The notes under the pieces were generated by a model. That model was not told the origin of the DNA. It searched no databases and was given only the letters and a program-made list of their open reading frames with translations. 64,000 nucleotides of DNA, taken from the NCBI GenBank assembly GCA_002426795.1, contig DINQ01000008.1:248001-312000 (forward strand), given 5' to 3'. The position numbers and the translations under genes are program-made. Within the stretch, counting starts at the first letter, position 1. The number at the start of each line of letters is the position of its first letter. Of this stretch, positions 8,671 to 17,627 are shown in pieces. Source of the DNA: Bacteroidales bacterium UBA5536. Its GTDB lineage: Bacteria > Bacteroidota > Bacteroidia > Bacteroidales > F082.

Positions 8671-9864
8671 ATGCTATTGTTGAAAATTCTTTTCTGGGTT
8701 TTACTTTTTTTCGTGTTTTATGCCTACATCGGTTATGGCATACTGCTGTATTTCTTAGTCAAATTAAAAAGGATTTTTGCTGGCAGAAAAAAAACACAGC
8801 CTGCTGATTATGAACCTGAAGTCACGCTTTTTGTTGCTGCCTACAACGAAAAGGATTATGTGGATGCCAAGGTAAGAAACTCCTTTGAACTTGATTATCC
8901 TGCCTCTAAAATCAGGCAGGTATGGGTGACTGATGGCTCCGATGATGGCACACCCGAATTATTGAAGAAATACAGCGACCGAGGTGTTGAGGTTTACCAT
9001 GAAAATGCCCGTGGTGGAAAAATTGGAGCCATGAACCGAGGAATGCAGTTTGTAAAAACGCCGATTGTCATTTTCTCAGACGGTAATACCATGTTGGGAA
9101 AAGAATCTGTGAGAAGAATTGTCAATTTATTCAGCGACCAAAAGGTAGGCTGTGTATCGGGTGAAAAGCGGATTTTTAACAAAGACAAAGATACCGCCGC
9201 TGGCACTGAAGGAATCTATTGGAAATATGAATCGGCATTAAAAAGATGGGATGCCGAACTTTATTCAGTGGTAGGCGCTGCTGGTGAGCTCTTTGCCATT
9301 CGGACCGAGTTATTCGAAGAAGTGGAAAAAGATACTTTGCTCGACGATTTTATTATCTCATTGCGTATCGCCATGCATGGCTTTACGATTCAATACGACC
9401 CGGAAGCCTATGCCATTGAAACAGCCTCGGCCAATGTGAAAGAAGAGCTTAAACGAAAAGTGAGAATTGCGGCAGGTGGCATACAATCTGTTGTAAGGCT
9501 CAAACCCCTTCTCAATATTTTTAAGTTTGGAACGCTCAGTTTTCAATACATCAGTCACCGCGTACTGCGCTGGACCATTGCTCCTTTATCATTGCCGATC
9601 ATTCTGCTGATTAACCTTCTAATCGCCTATAAATCAGGTTTTCAAAACATCGAAAACATCTATGTGCTTTTATTTTATGGTCAATTCGTTTTTTATTCGA
9701 TGGCCATGCTTGGATGGTATCTGGAAAATCGTGCAATCAAAATCAAAATCCTTTTTGTCCCGTACTACTTTTTCATTATGAATTACGCAGTCATACTTGG
9801 CATCAATCGCTATTTCAAAGGAAAACAAACAGTTAATTGGGAAAGGGCAAAAAGAGGGCAGTAA
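8671..9864 (+). CDS. Membrane GT2 family glycosyltransferase
   Basis: This 397-aa membrane glycosyltransferase begins with a hydrophobic helix (residues ~1-30). The GT-A domain follows: LFVAAYNEKDYV, WVTDGSDDGTPELL, the metal-binding FSDGN motif, GAAGELFAIR, and LDDFIISLR supplying the catalytic aspartate. The C-terminal acceptor-site region is RKVRIAAGG instead of a clear QxxRW, followed by about three membrane helices. The ATG at 8671 is preferred over an in-frame TTG at 8647, because it leaves an 11-bp gap after the FkbM stop and puts the membrane helix at the N-terminus. It probably acts in chain elongation or priming of the same glycan. It is not part of the duplicated pair and resembles the cellulose-synthase-like/poly-GlcNAc group more distantly. 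Confidence 0.82.
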   Translation: MLLLKILFWVLLFFVFYAYIGYGILLYFLVKLKRIFAGRKKTQPADYEPEVTLFVAAYNEKDYVDAKVRNSFELDYPASKIRQVWVTDGSDDGTPELLKKYSDRGVEVYHENARGGKIGAMNRGMQFVKTPIVIFSDGNTMLGKESVRRIVNLFSDQKVGCVSGEKRIFNKDKDTAAGTEGIYWKYESALKRWDAELYSVVGAAGELFAIRTELFEEVEKDTLLDDFIISLRIAMHGFTIQYDPEAYAIETASANVKEELKRKVRIAAGGIQSVVRLKPLLNIFKFGTLSFQYISHRVLRWTIAPLSLPIILLINLLIAYKSGFQNIENIYVLLFYGQFVFYSMAMLGWYLENRAIKIKILFVPYYFFIMNYAVILGINRYFKGKQTVNWERAKRGQ

Positions 9865-9876
9865 AATACAAATCTC

Positions 9877-11523
9877 ATGAATTGGTCAGCACCCATCATT
9901 TCTATTATTTTAGCTCAATTTCTATTTTGTGCTTCGATAACTTTTGCCCAAAAAAATTGCAATTACACAATACAAAGTACGGATCTTAATATCGATGGAA
10001 GTGAGTTTCAACCAGGAGATACATTATGTTTGGCAGCTGGTACCCGAAGTTACCTATACCTGAAAGACGTTATTGGGACAGCTGAACATCCCGTTGTTAT
10101 TCTAAATCAGGGAAAAGTTATCATTGATACTGACCATTACTTTGGTATCAAGTTATCCGGTTGCAGGTATGTTGTAATAAGCGGAAACAATTCATCATCA
10201 GATCAGTATGGGATTCAGGTCAAACGTGTTGGAAACGGCGCCGGCATAACAATTGACGATTTAAGTTCAGATGTAGAAATCGCCTATGTAGAAATTTCCA
10301 ACACGGCAATCGGTGGAATTTATGCGAAAACTGATCCCGACTGCACATTTGCGGCCACTCGCGAAAATTTTACTTTGTATAACCTCAAAATACATCACTG
10401 TTACTTGCATGACATTTTGGATGAAGGCATGTATATCGGCAGTTCGAAATACACTGGCCAGCATTTGAACGATTGCGATACAACTGTACTTCCGCACCTG
10501 CTTAATGGTGTCAGAATTTATAATAATATAGTTGATCGAACTGGCTGGGATGGTATTCAGGTAAGTTCCAGCTCGACCGACTGTAAAATTTACAACAATC
10601 TCATTCTCAACGATTCTTACCGTGCTACACCCAATCAAATGTCGGGCATCATCATCGGTGGTGGCTCAAATTGTGATTGTTACAACAACAGCATTTATGA
10701 CGGAAAAGGAGACGGAATTGACATTTTCGGCTTTGGCACCATGCGTATTTTTAACAATCTAATTGTTAGAGCGGGAAATAATTACTTTCCAGGCGATTTA
10801 AACTATCCCCGTCATGCCATTTTTGTTGGGAATGCTCCGGATTCGGCCATTGCAAATCTCAGAATAACCTATAACACCATCATTAAACCTAAAACCAACG
10901 GCATTCGCTATTTCAACCGTTTCACGCAGTCGAACCTTTTTGCTAACAACATCATCGCCGAACCTCTGTCATTCGAAGCGTATGGAAATCAGTCTTATAT
11001 CAATCACCAGCTCGAACAGACTTTGTACACGCAGCAAAACAATTTAATGGCAAGTATTGCTGAAACTGTTGGTTTCCTTGACTCAAATGACGATAATTAC
11101 GATTTGAAGCCCAATTCGCTCGCGGTAAATCAGGCAGCTGCGCTGGGAGCAAATGATATTGCTTTCGACATTCTACAGCGAGGAAGGCCATTTCACGAGC
11201 AAAGTGATCAGGGTGCGTATGAATGTCAGGATCCATATGCAAATATAAATACATGTATTATAGATGGTAAACAGCTGTTTGTTTATCCTAATCCTGTCAA
11301 GGAGAGTCTTTTTTTTCAGATGACAAAACAAGACGATTCAGATGTGATTGTATTGGTTTTTGACCTGAGTGGAATGTTAGTCTTACGCGAAAGTTTATGG
11401 GTCAAAAAGGGAGAAGAAACAGAACTCAAACTACCTCCTGACCTTTTTAAAAATGGGATGTACTTCTTGTATTTATACACAAAATCAGGTACTTATGTAT
11501 CAAAATTTAGTTACCTGAGATGA
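9877..11523 (+). CDS. Secreted right-handed beta-helix protein with T9SS type A sorting domain
   Basis: This 548-aa protein has an N-terminal signal peptide ending near ITFAQ (residue ~24). Then come repeated beta-helix rungs (GIQVKRVGNGAGITID, MYIGSSK, VRIYNNIVDRTGWDGIQVSS, CYNNSIYDGKGDGIDIF, MRIFNNLIV). A C-terminal domain starting at LFVYPNPVKESLFF and ending FKNGMYFLYLYTKSGTYVSKF is a type A Por secretion sorting domain. The protein should therefore be exported and anchored to, or released from, the cell surface by the type IX system. Parallel beta-helices of this kind occur in polysaccharide lyases, epimerases and adhesins. Its place inside a glycan cluster suggests that it trims, epimerises or binds the exported polymer. 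The catalytic residues are not identifiable by eye. It overlaps the next gene by 4 bp. Confidence 0.83.
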   Translation: MNWSAPIISIILAQFLFCASITFAQKNCNYTIQSTDLNIDGSEFQPGDTLCLAAGTRSYLYLKDVIGTAEHPVVILNQGKVIIDTDHYFGIKLSGCRYVVISGNNSSSDQYGIQVKRVGNGAGITIDDLSSDVEIAYVEISNTAIGGIYAKTDPDCTFAATRENFTLYNLKIHHCYLHDILDEGMYIGSSKYTGQHLNDCDTTVLPHLLNGVRIYNNIVDRTGWDGIQVSSSSTDCKIYNNLILNDSYRATPNQMSGIIIGGGSNCDCYNNSIYDGKGDGIDIFGFGTMRIFNNLIVRAGNNYFPGDLNYPRHAIFVGNAPDSAIANLRITYNTIIKPKTNGIRYFNRFTQSNLFANNIIAEPLSFEAYGNQSYINHQLEQTLYTQQNNLMASIAETVGFLDSNDDNYDLKPNSLAVNQAAALGANDIAFDILQRGRPFHEQSDQGAYECQDPYANINTCIIDGKQLFVYPNPVKESLFFQMTKQDDSDVIVLVFDLSGMLVLRESLWVKKGEETELKLPPDLFKNGMYFLYLYTKSGTYVSKFSYLR

Positions 11524-12341
11524 AAATAGTAAACCAAATAAAGCAATTTTTACCTCGTCAGTTTGGTCTTTATGCACGGCAAACTTATTATCAGCTGCGC
11601 AAAATTTACTTCGCCGGTCAACCATATCATTGTCCATTTTGTCAAAAGTCGTACCGTGTCTTTTTCGATGGAGGTTTCGATCTGCCTGTGATTAATGAAA
11701 TGCAAATTATCGGTTCAGGCCGGAGAAAAGCAACTATTTGTCCTGGTTGCGGCTCCAATGACCGGGAAAGATTGCTTTACCTCTATTTCGAAAACCAAAC
11801 CAATATCACATCCGAAACAAAGATCTTACATATTGCACCAGAGCCTTCTCTGAGCAAATTCTTGCAAAAAAAAGCAAAACAAAACTATACTGCAGGTGTG
11901 AAGTATTTCGAAGGGTTTTATTATGCAAAAAACACCTTGCTTTTAGACTTACTCGATTTACCTTTCGATGACGGTCAGTTTGATTTAGTAGTCTGCAATC
12001 ATGTACTTGAGCACATTCCCGAAGATGGAAAAGCTATGAAAGAAATCTTCAGAGTACTGAAAATGAACGGGAAAGCTATTTTACAAGTTCCCTGGTCTCC
12101 CCTGTTGGAAAAGACATATGAGGATGCGAACATCACTTCAGCAAAAGATCGTGAACGATACTTTGGACAGTTTGATCATGTCCGGATTTATGGAAAAGAT
12201 TATCCCGATAAACTCAAAGAAGTCGGTTTCCACGTTGATATATTCGAACCTAAAGAATTGAATATGAAAGACAATGTTGCGCGCCAATACGCTATTAATG
12301 AAAAAGAAATCGTTTTTGTAGCAAAAAAACCTGTCAGCTGA
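11520..12341 (+). CDS. Zinc-ribbon class I SAM-dependent methyltransferase
   Basis: This 273-aa protein has two CxxC pairs (C38/C41 and C74/C77) that form a probable zinc ribbon ahead of a Methyltransf_11 domain. The motif I region reads ILHIAPEPSL (residues 102-111) rather than the usual glycine-rich loop. Later motifs LPFDDGQFDLVVCNHVLEHIPED and EIFRVLKMNGKAILQVPW are canonical. It starts within the stop region of the beta-helix gene (ATGA overlap), so the two are probably translationally coupled. It may methylate a sugar or lipid carrier of the glycan. The unusual motif I is found in a known subgroup of such methyltransferases, so loss of function is not implied. The substrate is unknown. 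Confidence 0.8.
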   Translation: MKIVNQIKQFLPRQFGLYARQTYYQLRKIYFAGQPYHCPFCQKSYRVFFDGGFDLPVINEMQIIGSGRRKATICPGCGSNDRERLLYLYFENQTNITSETKILHIAPEPSLSKFLQKKAKQNYTAGVKYFEGFYYAKNTLLLDLLDLPFDDGQFDLVVCNHVLEHIPEDGKAMKEIFRVLKMNGKAILQVPWSPLLEKTYEDANITSAKDRERYFGQFDHVRIYGKDYPDKLKEVGFHVDIFEPKELNMKDNVARQYAINEKEIVFVAKKPVS

Positions 12342-12349
12342 TTACCAAT

Positions 12350-14758
12350 ATGCCTCAAAGAATAGTACAATTCCTTCTATCTTGCACAATTATCATTGGC
12401 TTTGGGGCTCAATCTTCTTATGCTCAATGTCTAACTTTTGATGCATTTTCACAAAACAGACTTAGTGCAATCAAAATCAGTGAGATCATTGCACAAACTG
12501 AGTATAGACTGCAGTATTCATTATCAATTGGTGACACTTCTGGTATCCAGAAACTTGCTACTGAACTTGTACAAACATATGCTAAACCCGGACTCTATGA
12601 AAATGCTGCTCAGATATTGATACAATACGGAGACTATTTTAAAAATGAGTCAAACGATACAATCTCTCTTGACTGGTTAATGCTTGCAGCCCGCTATTTG
12701 CCAGTCTCTCTAAGACCAGAAGCCCAGAAGGAATACCTATTACTGGCCGAACAATCTGACAATGAACCATGTACTATCGATGCTTATCAGATTGTTGTCA
12801 ATGACTATCTTAATCGAGGCATGATTGACAAGGCGACTCTGTATATTCAATCGTTCAACGCATGGAAGGCAAAGGCAAAACCCAGCACAAAACTGGCATA
12901 TTGTATGACTCCCACCCAGCTCAGATATGCCATAGCTATTCCTCATCAGGAAATGATTGATAGTCTTGCAACTGTCGTTCGATCAGAGATGCTTGTCTTA
13001 AATAAAAGTGAAAATGACCAGCTGTTGTTTGTCATATACCAGCTCGACTCGCTGCCAGTTGATCTTACCCAGGAAATTACAAAAAATTTGATTCAACGAG
13101 AAAACCAAATCCTGCCAATTCAAGTCAGAACCAAGTTATTAAGTTCTTTGCCAATGTTAGATGAAAGTGGCCCTAACATGTCATTTTCGGCTCAACTGGA
13201 ATCATGGCAAACCTTGAAGGATAGTCAACAATTAATTTTGGATAGCATACAAAATATGCTGCATGATCCTGTTTTCCTTAAAAAGCAACTAGAAGCAGTT
13301 AAAGCAACAATACCCGAAAAATCGGTGCCCATTTTAATTTGGTTGCTTGGTGTTATTTCCGTTGTAATTATCTATTTTATAGTCAATAAGCTTGCCAATC
13401 AAAAAAAACAAACGACACTTTCAATAGAATCTCTTGATTCGCAGATCAATGAAACCAGCAAGCAAATCGAGCGATTGGGAACTGATATTGATAAACGGGT
13501 AGAAGACAAAATTAGATTGCTGAATGATGAACTGATTGAACAAAAAAAACTTGACAATGAACTAAGATCGGCCATAAAAAAAGCTGAAGAAGCCAATTAC
13601 CTGAAAAATTCATTCCTGTCGAACATGAGTCACGAAATCAGGACTCCTTTGAATGGGATATTAAGCTTTGCAAGCCTGCTCGAGACAGAACTCGCCCTGA
13701 TGGAAAATAAAGAGCTTTTTGACTATGCCAACAGCATTCAACAAAGTGGTGAAAAACTACTGAGATTATTGAATAATATCATTGATATCAGCAGGTTGCA
13801 GGCAAACGATGTTGTGCTTAAAAAAGAAATCATTAATGCAGACCAACTGATTTCAGAAGTAATTGAGTCAATTCAATTCAGGGTCGCCGACAAAGGAATT
13901 AAAATAGTCAAGCAGCTGAGCAATTCGAATAGATTGGAAGCTGATTATGATATGGTTAAGCGCATTTTACTTGAATTGCTCGACAATAGCTTGAAATTCA
14001 CCCAAAAAGGTTACATCAAAGTTTCATGTCATCCACTTCCAGAGGAAAATAGCGTTGAAATATTAGTCAGTGATACCGGAATTGGAATTGATTCAACCTA
14101 TTTGAATAGTATTTTTGAGCCTTTCAGGCAGGAGAGTGCAGGCTATTCGAAGCACTATCAGGGAGCTGGTTTGGGTCTTCCATTGGCCAAACAAATGACG
14201 CAACTGATGGGAGGTACATTCTCCATTCAATCAGAAAAGTCAATTGGAACAACCGTTTCTATTACGTTTCCGATGGCTTCTGCCCATCCTGAAAACAAAG
14301 ATCAGGTGGAAAGAAAAGATGCTGTCATAAAAGAAACTTTCATTGAATTTTCGCCCAACAAAAACATAAAAGTTTTGATAGTGGAGGACGATAAAATGAA
14401 TATGATTGTTATTTCAAAATTCATTGAACCCTATTTCACGGTTTCAAAAGCTTATGATGGGGTTGAAGCAATCCAAATCATCAAAGACGCAGAGCAAAAA
14501 GATTTGCATTTCGACTTTATGCTATTTGACATCAATTTGCCGGCGCCTTGGGATGGCTTGAAACTGATGCATTGGATTAGAAAGCAATACCCTCATTATC
14601 AAAATATTCCATTCATCGCGCAAACTGCATACGCTATGACTGGCGACCGTGAAAGATTTGTCGATGCTGGTTTCAATGGTTACATTGCAAAGCCAATTAC
14701 CAAAGATAAATTATTGATGATAATCAGCTCAGTAATGAATTTTAATGAGAAGAGTTAA
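12350..14758 (+). CDS. Hybrid sensor histidine kinase/response regulator
   Basis: This 802-aa protein has a signal peptide (residues 1-25), a mostly helical periplasmic region (27-325) with no family I recognise, and a membrane helix (326-346). A coiled coil (about 352-415) leads to a HisKA dimerisation domain with phospho-accepting H428 in SHEIRTP. The HATPase domain has N546, the DTGIGI motif (575-580) and GAGLGLPLAKQ. A C-terminal receiver domain carries ED at 679-680 and phospho-acceptor D727, with KPIT near 781. All catalytic residues are present. It starts 9 bp after the glycan-cluster methyltransferase and so may be read from the same transcript. No DNA-binding output is attached, which points to a phosphorelay onto another protein, perhaps the single-domain regulator at 14861. 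Confidence 0.9.
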   Translation: MPQRIVQFLLSCTIIIGFGAQSSYAQCLTFDAFSQNRLSAIKISEIIAQTEYRLQYSLSIGDTSGIQKLATELVQTYAKPGLYENAAQILIQYGDYFKNESNDTISLDWLMLAARYLPVSLRPEAQKEYLLLAEQSDNEPCTIDAYQIVVNDYLNRGMIDKATLYIQSFNAWKAKAKPSTKLAYCMTPTQLRYAIAIPHQEMIDSLATVVRSEMLVLNKSENDQLLFVIYQLDSLPVDLTQEITKNLIQRENQILPIQVRTKLLSSLPMLDESGPNMSFSAQLESWQTLKDSQQLILDSIQNMLHDPVFLKKQLEAVKATIPEKSVPILIWLLGVISVVIIYFIVNKLANQKKQTTLSIESLDSQINETSKQIERLGTDIDKRVEDKIRLLNDELIEQKKLDNELRSAIKKAEEANYLKNSFLSNMSHEIRTPLNGILSFASLLETELALMENKELFDYANSIQQSGEKLLRLLNNIIDISRLQANDVVLKKEIINADQLISEVIESIQFRVADKGIKIVKQLSNSNRLEADYDMVKRILLELLDNSLKFTQKGYIKVSCHPLPEENSVEILVSDTGIGIDSTYLNSIFEPFRQESAGYSKHYQGAGLGLPLAKQMTQLMGGTFSIQSEKSIGTTVSITFPMASAHPENKDQVERKDAVIKETFIEFSPNKNIKVLIVEDDKMNMIVISKFIEPYFTVSKAYDGVEAIQIIKDAEQKDLHFDFMLFDINLPAPWDGLKLMHWIRKQYPHYQNIPFIAQTAYAMTGDRERFVDAGFNGYIAKPITKDKLLMIISSVMNFNEKS

Positions 14759-14787
14759 AAAAATGACACTTTAGTTCCAATATTCAC

Positions 14788-14795
14788 TACATTTG
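14788..14795 (+). promoter_or_regulatory. -7 box TACATTTG for the response regulator gene
   Basis: This matches the Bacteroidota sigma-ABfr -7 consensus TAnnTTTG and lies 65 bp upstream of the TTG start at 14861. It suggests the regulator can be transcribed independently of the hybrid kinase. No clear -33 TTTG was seen. Confidence 0.45.
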
Positions 14796-14860
14796 TAGTT
14801 TATTGTGCACTTTTGAAAGCTAACATGACAGAAAAACAAACAGACTAAAGAATACACGAT

Positions 14861-15259
14861 TTGGAAAACAAGGCTAACACACAACCAATCAGGGTTCTGC
14901 TGGTCGAAGACAACGAACTCAACCAAAAATTTGCAACAGCTGTTGTAAAGCGATTGGGTTTTCAAATAGAGCTCGCAGAAAATGGTGCCATTGGGGTTCA
15001 AAAATACCTTGACGCTAAATTTGACTTAATCCTGATGGATATTCAAATGCCTGTAATGAATGGACTTGAGGCAACAATTGCTATTCGTAAGCATGAAGAA
15101 GAGCGTGGATTAAACGAGCACATTCCGATCATTGCAGTTACTGCTTTTGCCATGGAGCACGATAAAAGAAACTGTATGGATGCTGGTATGGATGATTTCT
15201 TAACCAAACCCTACAAGCCCATCGAATTGGAACAAAAAATCAAAAAATATATCAAATAA
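14861..15259 (+). CDS. Single-domain response regulator (CheY-like)
   Basis: This 132-aa protein is a bare receiver domain: acidic pair E16/D17 in VLLVEDNE, phospho-acceptor D60 in LILMDIQMP, the conserved threonine in AVTAF, and the lysine in FLTKPYKP. Nothing follows the receiver, so it works as a phosphotransfer or allosteric partner rather than as a transcription factor. The start must be TTG at 14861: the frame is closed by TAA at 14846, and the next in-frame ATG lies deep inside the fold. It sits 102 bp after the hybrid kinase, with its own -7 box, and a strong hairpin terminator follows immediately. Pairing with the kinase is inferred from adjacency and from the similarity to REC-domain relays. 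Confidence 0.87.
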   Translation: MENKANTQPIRVLLVEDNELNQKFATAVVKRLGFQIELAENGAIGVQKYLDAKFDLILMDIQMPVMNGLEATIAIRKHEEERGLNEHIPIIAVTAFAMEHDKRNCMDAGMDDFLTKPYKPIELEQKIKKYIK

Positions 15260-15291
15260 AAAAAACCGCTTTTCAGCGGTTTTTTTTTTTT
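15260..15291. terminator. Bidirectional intrinsic terminator
   Basis: The hairpin ACCGCT-tttc-AGCGGT (15265-15280) has a run of nine or more A bases on its left and about twelve T bases on its right. It can therefore terminate the response regulator on the + strand and the FKBP operon on the - strand. It lies exactly between the two convergent stop codons. Confidence 0.88.
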
Positions 15292-16638
15292 CTATTCTGA
15301 AACATCGATCAGTTGTACTTCAAATACCAAAGGTGAATAAGGCGGTATATCCTCTCCCCTCTGTGTAGCCCCATACGCCAAAGAAGATGGCAGTACCAAT
15401 GTAGCCTTGCCACCGGCTTTCATCAAAGCAATTCCTTCGTCCCAGCCTTGAATTACTTGTCCCTGCCCTAAAGTAAACTTGAAAGGCTGACCGCTGTCAA
15501 GCGACGACTGCAGTTTCTTCCCTTCAATATTGTATAAGGTATAATGCACGTTCACTTCTTTTCCGGCAGCTGCTTGAGCGCCTGTACCAGCTTCTGTTTC
15601 AACATAGTACAATCCGGAGGCTGTTGGCTTGACAGTAATGCCATTTTTCTGCAAATAACTTGATATTTTGTTAGCTTCCTGTTGTTTGGCCTGCTCTGCT
15701 TTAGCAGCTTCTTCTTTCTGCTTCAACTCATTTTCGCGAGCTACCTCTTCTTTCGAGCGGATATTCAATACCTCAACATCGTAAATCAGTGTTGTGTAGG
15801 GAGCCACTAGTTGACCACGCCCCATGCTGTCGAAAGCAAGGTTTGAAGGTACGATCAGTTTTGATCTCCCACCTTTCTTGATATAACCAATTCCCTCATC
15901 AAATCCCTGTGTGTCAAACTGTTCACCAAAAGTAACATCCATTGGCTCGTTGCGGTCGAAGGTACTAAAAAGCATTTGACCATCCAATGTTCCAACTGAA
16001 AAGTTCAGTTTTAGTACATCACCTTCTTTTGGGAGTGAGCCTTTTCCGGTTTTCTCATCGAGCATGATTAAACCAGAAGATTTTTGATTGATTTTCGCCT
16101 GGTTTTCTTCGATAAATGCATTAAGCGCCATTTGTTCATCTGCTTTCATCTGCTCAAGCATTGCATGTTGTTCGGCTTGTATTTCAGCCTCGGTCTGGAA
16201 GCTGTTAAGTTTTACGTGGAAATACATCGGCTCGCCAGCATGCACAAACTCAGGCAAAGTTTCAAGACCAGCCGTGGCCATATAAAATGAATCAGCCGGG
16301 AAAACGATTGAAACTGAATCGCCAACATTCAGCATGGTCAAAGCTGCGTAAAGGTCGCCTTGAAAAGTAGGCTCTATTACCGGAAAACGCAAGGCCTCGG
16401 TAAGCGAATCGCTGTTGAAAAGCACGGTATCCTTTAGCTCATAAATCATCGATACCGAAACAACATCATTCAGCTGAGGTTTTTGTCCCTCCTCGCCTTT
16501 TTGATGATATTTTATGTAAACACCCGATGCTGTTTTTTCGTATCCGGCATAAGGAGATCGGTTACAGGCCATTGCTGTTACAACCAATACAACAGCCAGT
16601 ACAGCTGACCTCACAATAAGATTTGTTTTCATGTTCAT
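15292..16638 (-). CDS. Lipoprotein with three FKBP-type peptidyl-prolyl isomerase domains
   Basis: This 448-aa protein has a lipoprotein-like signal ending at the cysteine in VTAMACNRS. Three FKBP-like domains follow, at about residues 40-145, 180-295 and 340-448. The last is the most canonical (VNVHYTLYNIEGK, then GQVIQGWDEGIALMKAGGKATLVLPSSLAYG), while the first is the most divergent. A charged helical linker rich in E, K and A separates domains 2 and 3. Such proteins catalyse cis-trans proline isomerisation and act as chaperones in the periplasm or at the outer membrane. ATG at 16638 (or 16632) is chosen over an upstream TTG. It is the last gene of a four-gene run and shares its N-terminal half with the 290-aa neighbour, which indicates duplication. 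Confidence 0.87.
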   Translation of the reverse strand: MNMKTNLIVRSAVLAVVLVVTAMACNRSPYAGYEKTASGVYIKYHQKGEEGQKPQLNDVVSVSMIYELKDTVLFNSDSLTEALRFPVIEPTFQGDLYAALTMLNVGDSVSIVFPADSFYMATAGLETLPEFVHAGEPMYFHVKLNSFQTEAEIQAEQHAMLEQMKADEQMALNAFIEENQAKINQKSSGLIMLDEKTGKGSLPKEGDVLKLNFSVGTLDGQMLFSTFDRNEPMDVTFGEQFDTQGFDEGIGYIKKGGRSKLIVPSNLAFDSMGRGQLVAPYTTLIYDVEVLNIRSKEEVARENELKQKEEAAKAEQAKQQEANKISSYLQKNGITVKPTASGLYYVETEAGTGAQAAAGKEVNVHYTLYNIEGKKLQSSLDSGQPFKFTLGQGQVIQGWDEGIALMKAGGKATLVLPSSLAYGATQRGEDIPPYSPLVFEVQLIDVSE

Positions 16639-16695
16639 GTATTTAATTTTTATCAATCAATCCCGATATTTGATGGGATTAACACGTTTTTAAAA

Positions 16696-17568
16696 CTACT
16701 TTTCAATATCCACCAGTTCAACTTCAAACACTAAGGGGCTGAAGGCCGGGATTGAACCAACTCCGCGCTCTCCGTACCCTAATTGATAAGGAATGACAAG
16801 CGTGGCTTTGCCGCCTTTTCGCATCATGGCAATACCTTCGTCCCAGCCTTTGATCACACGTCCCTGACCAAGTACAAACTCAATGGGTTCACCGCGATCA
16901 AATGAAGAGTCAAACTTTGTGCCGTCGGTAAGTGTGCCTTTGTAGTGTACTTTGACTTTTTGGCCCGATTTTGCCAAAGGACCTTTTCCCTTTTTTGTTT
17001 CAAGATAATACAAACCACTTTCTGTGGGTTGTTGAGTTATATTTTGTTCAGCAATATAGGCATCAAGTTTGTCTTTAGCAAGCTGTCGTTCAGCTTCCAT
17101 TTTCTTCATGCGCTCGGCCTGGTAAGCTTCTGCTGTTTGGAAACCATTCATCTTGATGTCAAACCGCAGCATGTCGCCAGGCTTGACAGAAGAAGGCACC
17201 GATTTGGTTTTGAACACCTTAATAAATATAGAATCGGCTCTGCAGAGAAAGCTTGCAGAGTCTCCAGCAGCCATCATAGCCAAACCTTCGTAAAAATCAC
17301 CCTGAAACTCTGGTTTCATAAGGGGAAAACGCATTTGTTGTGGCATGTTTTTACTGTCGAATAAGACAGAATCATTCAGACTATAACGCATTTTTACATC
17401 CACAATATCAGACACTTTTGGCTTTGTACTTTCGGAATTTTGTGTGTAAAACTGATAATACAAGCCTGACTTCGCTTTTTCATATCCAGGAAAGGGAGAT
17501 TGGCTACAGCCAAGCATTACACTGAACATCACGATGACCAGCGTACTCATTAAAATTTTGTGTTTCAT
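16696..17568 (-). CDS. Lipoprotein with FKBP-type peptidyl-prolyl isomerase domain
   Basis: This 290-aa protein has a lipoprotein signal (MLGCSQSPF). A divergent FKBP-like domain (about 35-155) is followed by a charged helix, then a canonical FKBP domain (about 190-290) with VKVHYKGTLTDGTKFDSSFD, GQGRVIKGWDEGIAMM and YGERGVGSIPAFSPLVFEVEL. It should be a periplasmic prolyl isomerase/chaperone anchored by lipid. Its first domain aligns with the first domain of the 448-aa protein downstream, including SPFPGYEKAKSGLYY against SPYAGYEKTASGVYI. The gap to that gene is 57 bp. The N-terminal domain lacks the aromatic active-site pattern and may serve dimerisation or substrate binding. Confidence 0.88.
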   Translation of the reverse strand: MKHKILMSTLVIVMFSVMLGCSQSPFPGYEKAKSGLYYQFYTQNSESTKPKVSDIVDVKMRYSLNDSVLFDSKNMPQQMRFPLMKPEFQGDFYEGLAMMAAGDSASFLCRADSIFIKVFKTKSVPSSVKPGDMLRFDIKMNGFQTAEAYQAERMKKMEAERQLAKDKLDAYIAEQNITQQPTESGLYYLETKKGKGPLAKSGQKVKVHYKGTLTDGTKFDSSFDRGEPIEFVLGQGRVIKGWDEGIAMMRKGGKATLVIPYQLGYGERGVGSIPAFSPLVFEVELVDIEK

Positions 17569-17627
17569 TGATTAGAAATAATTTGGCAGAATTTTGGTTA
17601 ATTTATTCAAGCTAACGACAGTTTAAA

